Source of the DNA: Hydractinia symbiolongicarpus
Lineage: Eukaryota; Cnidaria; Hydrozoa; Anthoathecata; Hydractiniidae
Direction: 5' to 3'
Assembly: GCF_029227915.1 (NCBI RefSeq)
Contig: NC_079876.1
Span: 19,034,001-19,098,000 of the forward strand
DNA: 64,000 bases
The notes under the pieces are model-generated. The model was given only the letters and a program-made list of their open reading frames with translations. It was not told where the DNA came from and searched no databases. Both the position numbers and the translations under genes were made by a program. Shown piece after piece: positions 1-11,640 of this stretch; positions within the stretch are counted from its first letter, which is position 1, and each line of letters starts with the position of its first letter.

Positions 1-546
1 CGATTCAACGAGTTATCAATACACTATTGAAACGCTGTATTGAAGAAAGCATTTGCAGACAGGCATCTTTTTGGTAAAATTATGTTGTAAAAAGTGCATT
101 TCAGGTTAGGATTTTTTTTAAATTGAGTCATTTAAGTATTTTTAAAAATCTTGATTTAATCCTAAAAAGGGAGCAACATTAAATTACGTATAAAAACAGA
201 AACACGATTACCTACACCAACAAATTTGTGGTATAATTGAAGAAAATTGAATGAAGTAAGCAACAATTAATCACTCTGGTACGATGACCGCAGGTCATTA
301 TTGGGCTTCTGTTAAGGATCCTGCCACAATTTTTTGGTACCACTGCAACAATAGAGCGGTTTGCAAATGCTCTCCACCTATTCTCAACAACAATTCATGT
401 TATATTCTTTTTTATTTGATAAATAGCCGACATGTTCTTTAATCCCGACTATCCTTCTTAGATCGTTCAGTTCTTATTTTTACTAGGATTCTACGCAACG
501 CATATTTTTTTAAATGTTTTGCAACTCTTCGTCTTTTAACATAATT
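1..546. other. AT-rich stretch without a recognisable gene
   Basis: No open frame with protein-like composition and no clear repeat boundary was seen. It lies downstream of the decayed recombinase gene on the minus strand and may contain its 3' flank. Confidence 0.4.
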
Positions 547-1462
547 TTAGATATTGCATCTTTTTTTTACCAGCGAGTTGGGATTTTCTATAAATTTCTT
601 AAACCACCTTCGAATTAATTTCTCTTCGCTAGGAAGATATGTTACGCGTCGAAGAAATAACGAGCTGCCTTCATCCTCGGGAACTGATTCGCTTTCGCTT
701 GGTGATAATACATTACAGTAGTGTTCGACTTCATTTTCATCCACGTTTGCAATTCTGTCTCTTTTCAGACTTTTAACTGCAATCGCCCGTAGAGATATGT
801 CTGACTGACAGAATTGCGTTGCAGATATCTGACTTTGTCTCGTATCTGTGATTCTGTCATTGATGGAAAGTCTCCAGGAGATATCCTTTTTTCGGACTGC
901 ATTAAGAGTAATCGCATCTCCTGACATTATCTCGTTGCAAATCTCTCCCTTAACTTCTCATCTCCACCACAGCACATTGTTTCAATAATTTTAGCAAACC
1001 TTTCCAAAACGTTTTTTGCTTTTTCTTGAAGAAAGTAAGTTTTTCTAGCTGTAGCCCCAATGTGGCACATCATATTTGCTAAGTCTCTCTTTAGTTCTGG
1101 TATCTCCCCATGAACTTTTGAAACAAACGACTTTCTGACAAGGTTTGCAGTGAGCCTCTGACGTTGTTTTTCCGCCAAATTGCAATTGATGGCGCGCTGG
1201 AAAAATGCTGAAAATTGGTCACCAACCAAAGGTGATGACATAGGTCCCCCGCCTAGCCCACAAACACGGAATCTGATGAGGAAATGCCAATACCCGGGAG
1301 CATATTGCGAATAGCAACGTATGCCTGACATCCTTCGTACAAGGCTTGCGTGAAAGCCATGAATCGATGGCCATTAGTAGAAGCGGTTTTATGGTCTTTG
1401 ACACTGACCAAGTGTACATTATTTTGGGAGATTTTGCAGGTGTTAAATTCTGTTAACGTCAT
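547..1462 (-). pseudogene. Decayed Crypton-like tyrosine recombinase, C-terminal half
   Basis: Three overlapping minus-strand frames read as one broken protein: 1462-1253, then about 1260-927, then 927-547. The first piece contains VKDHKTAS and the segment ending GISSSDSVFV. The second holds LTANLVRKSFVSKVHGEIPE (a conserved Arg followed by Lys) and then CHIGATARKTY, a His and a Tyr spaced as the catalytic His and nucleophilic Tyr of tyrosine recombinases. The third is acidic and Ser/Glu-rich and ends with SEEKLIRRWFKKFIE, like the short helical tail of cnidarian Crypton-type proteins. Family assignment comes from these motifs and my memory of such proteins, not a search. Two frame changes mean it is unlikely to encode an active enzyme unless introns rescue it; none of the junctions has an obvious intron. 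Confidence 0.5.
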
Positions 1463-2902
1463 ATTTTTAATTGCTTAGACAAAATAAGTAACGAGATCAG
1501 GTAATCTTGACAAAACGCAAAAAAATCTCTGCATTTTTCTACCAACTCAGAATGATCATACTCATGCAGCTCTTTTTCTGTTAATAAGCAGGCTAAATCT
1601 TCAGTTGGAGTTGGTTCCATTATCCCAAAATATTAAGTGACGTCTTTCAAAACATCTCAAAGAATGTTTTAATTTGTCAAAAAAGCTTTCAGAATTGTAT
1701 TCTCCAATTCTTTTTAAATGTTTTACAACGTCATCTTTCGACATGTTGTCGTAATCAGCATCTGACCTAATAAGAAAAAAAATGTTTGTGAAGATCTTTG
1801 AAGCCTTTTAGACTTATCAATAGGTTAACCTTAACATTCATTATTTCTCCTTAAAGAGAAAAGAAATTGTGCAAGCTAGCCGCTAACCTAAAATTATTAA
1901 AAATGAAGGACTACTAAAAGGATCAAACAGTAAGATAATAACCTAAATCTCATGAAGAGTAGATGTTTTTGTAGCATGTCTTCTCATATTTTCTTTAGTG
2001 ACATTTTTCGTCCACTCACTTGCACTGTTTCCTCCATAATTTTGTTTTCTTTTAGAACCACCTTGGTGAAATTTTGTGGAGTTAGAAGTTCACCAAGTGA
2101 ACTCCAAACTTTTCTTTTTAATGTCTCATTTACTTTGTCATTCGTTGCATCCACTGGTAAAAAAATATCCTCAAAGTTGTTCATGTTGAGTCTAAATATG
2201 TAAAGTAAAATTGTACATGCGTTTTGTTTGCCTTACTCTAGTAAAACTATTGTCTAGATCATTTGATGTGACGCAGCATTTATATCTTGCTATATCGCAC
2301 CCGCTAAACGAAACGAGTTCTTTCATAACCTGTCCATGATTTCTCGGCAATGACCCCAAATAGCATATAAATAAATATTAAAGTCGTTGATAGTAAATAA
2401 ATTATTACATGCCTTAAAAGTTTTGAATTTCTTATGTCAAAAAGACATGATTTTTACTTGCGCTGGAAATGTAATGTTAAAAACATTTATCAAATATACT
2501 AACCGTTCATATTTCTTAGTTTATCGGCTTGCTAGATCTGCAAAGTTAATTTTGTGTCCGTCTGCATAGCCCTTAGACTTTCTCCAAACGCTCTTTTTTG
2601 TTCCAGTGGAAGTTTTCCAGCGGTCCAGTATGATCGTATGGTCTTTTTAAACCCTACAAAAAGCGTGCATTACCCATATACAAAGTGCCGTTTATATGAT
2701 TGGATACAATTAGAACATTATATACCTGCTTTTTTGCGACATTTTCATTTGTGCGATTTATAGCATCTACCTTATTTTCAAAGTTTGAATGTAAAGGCAG
2801 TTTTATAGGCGCTATAAAAAATATTGCAATTCAATTAACGCACATTCGACAGTTTTTATGATATCAACATTCTTATTAGAATTACTGCAAAGTACTGTAA
2901 TG
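1463..2902. other. Intergenic/decayed element DNA upstream of recombinase fragment
   Basis: The stretch holds a 66-codon minus frame at 2184-1984 (LPVDATNDKVNETLKRK) that could be an upstream exon of the same recombinase gene, but I could not join it by splice phase. Otherwise I see nothing. Confidence 0.25.
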
Positions 2903-3440
2903 TTAAAAATTTAAACAGCAAATTATTAAGTTAAGGTCGTTAATTCTTGTGTGTTCACTGTTATAGATGTCGAAATTGGTTACTAATGCAATCTGGTTAC
3001 CGTTCAACTGCTGTTTCTGACCATTTATTCTCAATACCCTTTTAACGGTGCGCAAAAGATCACGTTTTTCGTTTTCGTCTTTCTCCAGTGCCAACGTTTC
3101 AAACTGGGATGTAAATGACGTATTGTAGTTAGATATTGTCATAAAGTACGCATACTGCATTGTCAAGTCGATTTTATATATACGTTAAAGAAATAGTTTT
3201 TATATGTAGTCTAATTTATTTCATTGTATTTTTTAAATTTCATGATAAAACAACATACCTTAATTTCTTTTTTCCAGAACAAACCACTTTTTTCAGCATT
3301 AATTTTTAACGACGCGTTTTTAACGGGAAATAACGCCAGCTGCTCTGCGTGCTGTTCTTGACAGCAAAGGCAGTTTTGGAAAGTGTGTTTTTTATTTTTC
3401 TCTGGTGCTAAATTGAATCAAGCTTGAAGAGAAAAACATT
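2903..3440 (-). pseudogene. Possible upstream exons of the Crypton-like gene
   Basis: A minus-strand segment at about 3440-3260 has a Cys/His cluster (CLCCQEQHAEQL) followed by FPVKNASLKINAEKSGLFWK and a good donor GTATGT at about 3259. A second open segment, 3166-2903, encodes a charged stretch with NGNQIALVTNFDIYNSEHTR. Both lie in the same orientation as, and upstream of, the tyrosine recombinase fragment, so they may be its N-terminal zinc-finger and linker exons. I cannot link them in one frame; the call is an inference from position and composition. Confidence 0.25.
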
Positions 3441-4556
3441 CTAATAACTGGTCTCTCAAGGTCAGGTTACGTTTTACTAATACGCGGACATTTTCGACTA
3501 TTTTTGGAAAATTACGTATAAAGGTCTTGTAGTCGACAGAGTTAACAATGCCACACAGCAGCATGCCCTTGTTGTTTTTAAGGATGCTAAAAACTTAATC
3601 TTCCATCATGCTTGATAATAGCTAATCTTTGAATTTGTATATTTGGCTAAACTTTTTTGCAAAAGCATTTTGTTAGTCTTCCTGTTGGAGGAATTGGACT
3701 TTGAAGATGATATTTTTTTAGCCTGACAGATCTACAGTGTCTGTGAAGCGTTTTGTTATTATGAACTCCAAAACAATAAATGCAGGGGGTGTAGTTAGCA
3801 AGGGATATTGGTTTAATTTTTCTTAACGCTAATGTATTCTGTAATTTCTCTTCGCGTAAAAACCCCGTTTTCTTTGTACGAAGGCAAATTCCTTGTTATT
3901 TCTTATTTTTCTTAATATTTAGAGATTCAGGTTTAAAACTTCATTTTAATAATTAGCACAATTCTAAATTTCTTTTCTCACAAATCATTTTCTTATCTTA
4001 TTCTTATCTGCAGATATACTGACCAGAACAACTCACCGTCACGATCTCAATTTGCTATCACCAAATAGTGCCGTTTCTTTTTGTAAGTCGACTTCGTTTT
4101 CGGAACCTGAGACAACCTAAAATACATGAATATAAAAGTTTTTGCAATAAAAATTGAACATTAATTCGGAAGGGTCATATATTTTGTATTTAAAATTTGT
4201 TTCATTATTTATATAATATATATTTTGCTAATAAAATTTATTTAATGATTTTTATAGTAAGGCCTGTTGCCTTTTACCATTTTCCGTTGTGCTATATTAA
4301 TTTATTTCATAATTTCTATACCATCGTACTGATCATAACTAATTGCTTACATTAGTTACGCGGATACTTCTTTTCCAATAAACATTTCAGTTACTTAAAA
4401 AAGGCAGTTGTTGTACACATTTTTATAAGGTTCATGAAACTTAACATCAACTTGAGGTACTAATTTTGCAGAATCTTATCGGTTGATTCTGCCAAAAATT
4501 CAAGTGTAAAAGATATATTTTTATTTCACTTTGATTAATTACAACAGCCTTCAATT
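3441..4556. other. AT-rich stretch, no feature seen
   Basis: No gene, hairpin or element boundary was recognised here. Confidence 0.35.
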
Positions 4557-5059
4557 TCTTTTATGTGTCTGAGCAAAGTGGATATGTTCATTTTCCCTTG
4601 ATCTTACCGAACATTCTTTGAAGTAACCGAAAATGCATGTCTAATACGTTAAATTTTCTGACGTTACGGCGCGACGTCAATAACACTACTTTATAGTCAA
4701 TATCCAATATTAAATTAATGAAGCCGTTACAGTGCACTTAAAACTTTGAGGCCAAATAACTTGGAAACAAGGTAGTGACGTCAATGTTTTTTCACTGCGT
4801 AGGTAACTACGAACCACCCAGGACCAATTTGGGTAAGTTTCCCAAACCTGGGTCCCCAAATCCGTTTTGAAATGGACGTGTTGATGACGTCATCAAAAAA
4901 ACTTTAAACCCTAAAATCTCTGCAACCGTTTATCAAAAGTACATGATCCTATACATTGTCTTGATCAGCGTTTCAAGATCTATACGATAAAGGCAAATGG
5001 TATACAAATTTCCAAAAATATATTTTTGAGGTTTTGACGGGCCATTGCATCAAAATTTT

Positions 5060-5132
5060 CAAGCTCGACCCCAGCACCTTTTACCGTGGCGTCGAAAAGG
5101 CGCTGGCACAGGCTGGTCACGTGGGCATCAAA
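5060..5132 (+). repeat. Left terminal inverted repeat of the helicase transposon
   Basis: It begins CAAGCTCGACCCCAGCACC and has a subterminal block around 5091-5130 containing AGGCTGGTCACGTG. Both are mirrored at the right end (7990-8070). A 9-bp copy of the target, CAAAATTTT, lies immediately outside. Confidence 0.65.
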
Positions 5133-5192
5133 TGAACCAGATTCTGGTTCATTTTTAATTTATGCAAATTCTGCATATTTACGATTTTGGCG

Positions 5193-6370
5193 ATGGGCTG
5201 GGAAGATGTAGTACGTGTTTTCAAGCGGCTGAATAATGTTTTCGAAAAGTATGAAAAGTTGCCCTCGTTTATTTTGAAACCAAAACAAGTTCAATGTTTC
5301 GAGTATTTAGGAGAAGGACACCACGTTATAGCTGTTTTGCCTACTGGGTTTGGTAAATCGTTAATTTATCAACTTTTACCCAACTTTGTTCCAGAACGAA
5401 AGGCAGACAATATTGTACTTATTGTCTCTCCTTTAACATCAATTATTCAAGATCAGTTAGTAAATTTAAGTAAAGTAGGCATTGAATGTGGTTTCTTACA
5501 ACTCGAAGACCAAGCTAATAGCCAGAGATACGAACCCTTGTTTGAGGAAGATTTGAATGATGCATCAAATTCTGTTTTTAAAATTTCAAAAAGCATTGTT
5601 GCAGGCAAATGTAAAATTTTATTTGCACGTCCAGAGTCACTGTTATCAGATCAGGGAAGGAAGATATTACGATCCAAAATTTATGAGGAAAATGTTGTGG
5701 CTTGTGTGATACACGAGGCGCATTGTGTGGAATTATGGTGAGTATAGCTAGCTAGCTAGCTAGTTTTCTTTGTATAACATAACATAACAAAAATCTACAT
5801 ACATAGCTATTATAAAAATAATATGCCTTAAATATAGCAACTAAATATATATAAACAAACTAATATATATTATATATCCATTTGAAAAAGTTTCACAACC
5901 AAAATATATGTATATGTATAGCTATAATAATTGAATAATATAAATTTATCACCATAATACTTTTAAGCTAAAAAATTGATGAATTACTGTATGTTATATC
6001 TAGGGGTGAAGAATTTCGTACAGAATTTCAAAACTTATCAGTTTTACAAGCATTCTTCCCTCACAGTATCATGTTAGCTTTGACTGCAACTGCTTCACCA
6101 ACGAAATTACGTAATTTAAAAAAAGCTTTGAAAATAGAAAATTGCAAAGTGGTTACTGCAAATCCAAATCGTAAAAGCATTTTTTTAAAAAAAGAAATAA
6201 GAATGAGTAATTGCAAAGGTTTAGCAGGATATGAGGATATATTACTACCTATCGCAACAGAGTTAAAGCACAAAAAACAAAACTGCCCTATGACAATTAT
6301 TTATTTAAAGTTAAAATATTGTGCCTATGCATACAGATTGTTTGAAAGAATTTTGGGTGAGGATCAATAA
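5193..6370 (+). pseudogene. RecQ-like SF2 helicase of the transposon, truncated
   Basis: Exons 5193-5737 and 6004-6370 join in phase (TG|G gives Trp) across a GTGAGT...TCTAG intron, giving about 303 residues. The first ATG is at 5193. Motifs seen in order are: a Q-motif-like LKPKQVQCF; Walker A VLPTGFGKS; motif Ia LIVSPLTSIIQDQ; motif II as IHEAHC, where RecQ proteins normally have DEAH; and motif III LALTATAS. The second RecA-like lobe begins (YRLFERILGEDQ), then a stop codon follows directly. The related copy at 18.5-19.5 kb continues past this point through motifs V and VI, so the stop reflects a deletion and not a natural C-terminus. Full RecQ cores are several hundred residues longer. 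The His in Walker B would be expected to impair ATP hydrolysis. A simple truncated helicase could still be made, but a functional one is unlikely. Confidence 0.7.
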
Positions 6371-7626
6371 CCACTTTTGACAATCTGTACTGCACTTGAC
6401 ATAAAATTACCTCCAATTAATTTCAACAACGTATCCCTTGATGAAGGAGATAAACAATAGCCAACTTTGTTGAGTCTTTTTTGTAACTAAAACAAATTTG
6501 CAATAAAAATATAGAATATAAAGCATAATAATTTTATTAAACAACTATTTAACAATTTTTATAACTAACCAACGGATGTTTATTTGAGAGGAATTTAACC
6601 ATGGTGTGAAGTTTTTTTGTATTGTTTGTCACATTTTTTAACTGATTTTTAAGATTTGTACGACTTATGTTATTTAATCAATAAACATGTATTTTTTACC
6701 TGTTTGCTGCAGCCACCTTCAATAACAAGTACTGTATTTATTCTTTGCATTAAGGACAATTCATGCCATCTGTGCTGCATTAAAATTGAGTAAATAAAAC
6801 ACAATTTTATCTGTAGATCATGCTCAATATGTTTTCTGCCTGCTACAGCCGTCAATATGTCTATTAAAAATGGATTATATTGTGTGACTTCTGACCATAA
6901 ATTGCTTTCTTTAAAAAACATCATTTCGTCACAATTCTTTTCAAACAAGACAGAGCCACCACTTTTCTTGCATAAGTTTTTGCATGCAGTGCTTATTTCA
7001 TCTGTAGCAAGTTGCTTAATGGCATCAATTAATTTAGGGCAATTATTTTTTATGGTAGTTATGATAATATCAATTGTCCTTGTTTGTAATGCAGTAATAA
7101 TTTTCTTTTCTTGATCTTCAGTAATGAAGTCGTTTTGAGGTTGTTTTGTTTTGCCAAGTTCTTTAGGAAGTATTTTTGTGTTTGACTTTATGTCTGTTTC
7201 ATTTGTTATGTTCAGTAAAGGCGTAAATTGTAGAGATTTTTTTGACTGGAAACAGTTTTTTTGGACAGGATAATTTTCATTTTTAATGTTGATTTTTTTT
7301 GGTTTTGACTGCTGGTTTGGTGAAAAAGCTGCACATCTTTTTACTGTTGTTTGCTGTTGTAAATGGATTTGTTGTTGTTGTACATTATTCTGGAAGTCAA
7401 ACATTTTATTGATAAACCTGTCACACTTTGAACAAATTGTTGTAGGCAATAGTTCAAACTCGGAAACGTTTAATCCACATGTTCTGAATATTTTGTGATG
7501 TGAGGATTTTTCCTTTCCACTTTTTGAAAAAATTCTGGTCAAGTGATGTGCTGATGTTTCTTCAGCACAAATTCGACACACTCCTTTGCCACCTTTATAA
7601 ACTTTTTTAGGCGTAGATGGCAACAT
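6364..7626 (-). pseudogene. Zinc-finger transposase-like protein (DUF6589-like), truncated
   Basis: Exon 1 runs 7626-6700 (309 codons from ATG) and ends CAG|GTAAAA. Exon 2 runs from 6486 (acceptor TTTTAG) to a TGA at 6364-6366, in phase, giving about 349 residues. The N-terminus has a CRIC...TCGL...CSKC cysteine pattern (near residues 17-68) like a ZAD-type zinc-binding domain. A Gln/Asn/Lys-rich linker follows. Then comes a helical region with NPFLIDILTAVAG, LCFIYSILMQHRWHELSLMQ and VIEGGCSKQ, continued in exon 2 by LQKRLNKVGYCLSPSSRDTL. The last region resembles DUF6589-type transposon proteins as I recall them. The likely catalytic C-terminal part is missing. The stop overlaps the helicase stop on the other strand, which shows that one deletion removed both 3' halves. 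Confidence 0.6.
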
Positions 7627-7989
7627 CTTCTGCAACGAGAGATTAACAAGAAGAGCACCTGCAACACTTCACTTCTCTCTCGAGCCATATTTATGAATGC
7701 ATTACCTAGCTGGCTAGCAACAACACCTACTACTTTTTAACAAAAAATATCGTATATTTGAAAGAAATTCTTACTTTAGCTAAGACATCTTTAAAAAAAG
7801 GTGGAGGAAATGAGATTAAAAAGGAAAAATAATGCTTTTTAAGGATTTAAAACCACCAACAACAACGACGCCACATCTTCCGGTGCCATATTTGTTTATG
7901 TATCACTTTTAGGATTTTTGCTGACGCCAGCTAAAAGCGTTGCATAATTAGGGTAACGCCGTGGGCCAATCAGATGCGATACGGTGACC

Positions 7990-8070
7990 AGCCTGGTCCA
8001 GGGCTATTTCGCTAGAACTATCAGAAAGCGCAGCGCCGTTGAGAAGCAAATAGTCCTGGGGACGAGGTTG
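7990..8070 (-). repeat. Right terminal inverted repeat of the helicase transposon
   Basis: The reverse complement begins CAACCTCGTCCCCAGGACT and carries the subterminal block with CCAGGCTGGTCACCGT. The same arrangement is at 18515-18600. It is followed by the second 9-bp target copy at 8071-8079. Confidence 0.65.
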
Positions 8071-8404
8071 CAAAATTTTAAAACCCTTATATCTCATTAA
8101 CCGCTCATCAAAAGTACATGATCATATACATTTTCTTGATCAACACTGTAAGCTTACACAATAAAGGCAACGTGATAACAAGGTTCTATTTTTTTTGTGG
8201 GTGGGTTGCTGACGTTATCAAAATTCATATGACGGTTCTTTTTCATTTTTATCCTGCCTTAGTGGATTTTTCAACGGGCTTTATCGACTAGTAGACTATT
8301 ATTAAGCATCATTAAGCATCGCATTGGGAATAGCAACTTAAAAACTTAAAAATATAGCTTTTTGTTTTTTAATGAATTCTTTATAGGTTTGCCTTTTCAT
8401 AGTT

Positions 8405-8520
8405 AATTAGCAAATATTTCTTGGGTTTAAGGCAATAAATAACAAATTAAATTTTGATTCTTTTAAATCAAAATTTAATTTGTTATTTATTGCCTTAAAC
8501 CCAAGAAATATTTGCTAATT
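8405..8520. repeat. Perfect 54-bp inverted repeat with 8-base loop
   Basis: The arms 8405-8458 and 8467-8520 are exact reverse complements by direct reading; the loop is 8459-8466. The first arm starts AATTAGCAAATATTTCTTGG. It starts about 110 bases beyond the H4 Helitron 3' end. It could be a foldback element, a recent hairpin-forming duplication, or an assembly artefact. Confidence 0.85.
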
Positions 8521-11500
8521 TTGTTTTTTGTTCACAAAGGATATTTTCGAAAATCGCGCAATGTGATTGTTAGAACTAGCGGGCATTAAATGTAGATAAA
8601 CACAGAAAAAGTAAACAAAGCGCGAAACAGAAGTGAAACTTACTTTTACTTTTAAAGAATTCTATGTTGCAGCTACAATAAAAACCTGTAATGTTTACAC
8701 GATATTCGATTTTAAAAAATATAGTTTTAGTTCGAATGTACGTTCCATATGTGAATAGTTTCTATACAGACATGGTTTCTACATCCTGCTTAAAATGTTA
8801 TATTTTTCTCGTAAAATGCAGTACCCGGATAATAATCCATATAATAACTGTTTTTTCTGTTAATTAAGACCCAAATCCCATAGCTAGGTTGGTATGGACA
8901 ATAAAAGTGTTTTGACGGGATATATTTGTTGCTAATTCAACGAGTTTTGTTTGGAGACAAGATTATGTATTTTTAGTTTATAAATATCGCAAAAAAACAT
9001 AAATAAAAACTGATTGTTCCCATCTTTTTTCATTGTCCCCTTGCCAGAGTGAACTTTGGAGTTACAGAGTTTGAAATCCAACGTATTGTGTTTGGCTATC
9101 TTTGATTTTCTATTAGGCGGAATCATAGTCAGGATTTCAGAACATTAAATGCCGCGATCTTGGATTTCACACCAACATCTGGGATTGTGATATTAAAAGC
9201 TCTGTGAGGCATGGAATCAACAAAATTGGAATGCAGATGTCTAATAGATAATTTCGGAAACCCAGTAAGAGTCTTTAATAAAAAAACAGCAGGGGAATAG
9301 GGGGGGGGGGGGGGGGGACGATTTGCCTCTCAGACTGAATAAGGTTAATATAGACACAAGTTGGTAGCCTGTAAATAAATGCACGTGGCCAATCCTTTTT
9401 ATATAGCATTTGCTATTTCGTGAGGCCGTAACACGACAAAAAACTGCGCAGAGACGGCCATTATTATGGAGAAGATGTAACACTGGTTCTTAACTAAGTA
9501 AAATGAATGGTTTAAAACATTAAAAATTAAGGTTTGGTCTAGTAGTATTTTTAAACTCATTTGCAACATGCAATATTAAATTCTGTTATTCCATATTCAA
9601 ATTATTTTAGCCGTATTTTTTCTGTACATGCGTCAAGCCCAAGTGTTTCTGCGGAATACACGAAGCAATTACTAACTTAAAGGGATTCACTACTTTGCAA
9701 CGAATGCACGAAATTGAAAAGGTAGATATAGGTACGACATAGGATAAATTAAGGCGCGTGGGAGGGAGGCGAGAGGGGAGGAGGATCGTAATTATTTTTA
9801 TAATAATAAGAGTTTGGCCACTTACAATTAGCTAGGGCAGGGTGTATAGTTGACATCTTTTTCGAAAATTGTTTATGATACCACAATTTGTCAGATATTA
9901 GTTAAAATCACAATTACGCTCTTTAAAAAATAAAGGGCATAATATTTCTCTCAGAATCATGAGATGAATATGAAAATTATATAAGTTGTTTATGTTCTTT
10001 GTAATAACTATTTCATCTAATTTCCAGATTGTTATAATTTTAATCAACCTCGTACCCAGAAGGGCTTGTTACGTTTTCCTGAAAAGACACGAGGATGAGT
10101 TTGGACTTTAATTTGATACACAAACTATTTTTTCTGGGGGTGGAGGCATTTTTTGAAATATTATTACTTTTTATCTCCCAGAAGCATAATGTTTAACGTA
10201 GAAGTAACAGGACATAAAAAAAACCGAAAAGAAAAGAAAAAAAAAACATACAACATTCTCAAAAACCATCAAGTTTGGTAATGGTTTCTACCTGCTTCAC
10301 CTTGGCTAGTGACGTCAGCAAAAATAAATTAAGCTGAAGCAATCATTCTGTCTTGAATCGTACTTTTTTTGTATCTTCGTGATTTTTAAAAAATCTATAT
10401 TTTGGGTCGTAAATAATTCATAAAAAGCTCTTAAAGAGGAATTTAACCCAAAAGAATATCTTTTTAATATTTTCTTAAAACATGTACCCGACATGCTGTT
10501 GAAAAGCTCGTTTTCAAATATTTTTCGATCGTACGCCAGTATTCTGAACGTGAGGTCAAAAGCGCTGTCAAACATGGGGCAGGAATAAGTTTTTGTCTTG
10601 TTCTGGTAAAAATATATTCATGTTTCGAAAAGTTTAAAAAATATTAAGCAATAAACGAACATTAGAAGAAAAAGAAACTATAGTTATACATGCACACAGC
10701 ATGCAAATATACTGGACCCATTGAAAAACAGAAACTTGCTATAAATGTATATATGTATATAGCTTTTGAATAGGTATCCTGTAAAAAAATTCATTTTAAA
10801 TAAATAAATAAATTTGCAAAGCGGCATTATTTTTTGCTTAATTAGCTTGGCTTTCTTTCCACTAAATTGCTCCAGTGTCATTCAGTGTGGTTGCATAGAT
10901 TTGCAACATAGCCTTGTTATGTTGTCACTAGTTTTGCTTATATTAAATATATCCATGGTATAAGTAACAGCATTTAAAACTAGAAATGATGCATTGAAGA
11001 AATATTAAATATGATAGAAAAATTGCATTTCGTTTATATTTTTTGTCAATACGCCTAAACTTTTTTTTGTTTCTGAGCACAGTTGCGTCAACATTGTTAT
11101 TCGGTCCCAGACCTTCGGTACGAAACAAAATGGTAACTCTTACCAGAACAACAATTTAAAATTATCTGTAAAACTTTCTTCGATCACATATGCAGAAATA
11201 AAATTTGAAAAAGATAAAACAGAGCTTTGCCTATCTGAGTTCGTAATTCTGTTTCAGGCTTCTATTTTTTATTCAATATTTTTTAACATTTTGCTTTTTT
11301 ATCAACCGTGAAGAATTAAAAGATGATGCTTATTAACGCTGCTGTCATATTGAAGAATGATTTGCGTTTGTTGATATACGTTACCTGAGTAACATATGTA
11401 AACAAAACCGTATGTGCATGCGAAAAATAACTTTTATAGAGGAAAATTAACGAATCTGCTTACTTTTATCGTGCTAATTTAAGCAACGAAAAAAGCACGA

Positions 11501-11640
11501 ACCAATAAAATTCAAGACCCCACAAGTAAAAATACATTAATAGTTAATCGCGGTCAGCCAAAACTTTTAATTTTTAATTACCCTGTTTTAAAAATAGTTC
11601 TGTTTTGAAAATAGTCTTCGTTGTGAATCTTCGAAGTGCA
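8521..11640. other. Intergenic stretch upstream of the PAN/EGF gene
   Basis: No gene was recognised. It holds a 17-base G run at about 9301-9317. At 10049-10101 there is a segment starting CAACCTCGTACCCAG that resembles the Academ-type terminal repeat and folds back on GACACGAGG. Several simple A/T-rich tracts are also present (for example ATAAATAA at about 10800). Confidence 0.35.

Larger units (their letters stand above)
5060..8070 (+). mobile_element. Academ-type (AcademH-like) DNA transposon, internally deleted
   Basis: The ends are inverted repeats: the left reads CAAGCTCGACCCCAGCACC, and the reverse complement of the right reads CAACCTCGTCCCCAGGACT. A further inverted block with GGCTGGTCAC / GTGACCAGCC lies inside each end (about 5090-5130 and 7990-8023). 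The nine bases CAAAATTTT flank both sides (5051-5059 and 8071-8079), which I read as the target-site duplication. It encodes a RecQ-like helicase on the plus strand and a zinc-finger transposase-like protein on the minus strand. From memory, the Academ lineage that carries a superfamily II helicase makes 9-10 bp duplications, which fits. Both genes end at about 6364-6370, so the centre has been deleted and the copy is probably not autonomous. Confidence 0.7.
4557..8291 (+). mobile_element. Helitron-like repeat (family H4) split by a TIR transposon
   Basis: The left part (about 4557-5059) and right part (8071-8291) match the repeat at 53925-54441. Shared stretches include AAAGTGGATATGTT, CATGTCTAATA and ATTAAATTAAT on the left, and AAACCCTTATATCTC and CTTAGTGGATTTTTC on the right. 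The right end is a short hairpin (GTGGATTTTTCAAC) followed about 10 bases later by CTAG and then T (8288-8292), as in Helitron 3' ends. A segment of about 90 bases containing TCAAAAGTACATGATC occurs twice in the same direction (about 4905-5000 and 8080-8170), so the family has internal subrepeats. The 5' boundary is approximate. The element is interrupted by the 3-kb insertion at 5060-8070. Confidence 0.55.
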
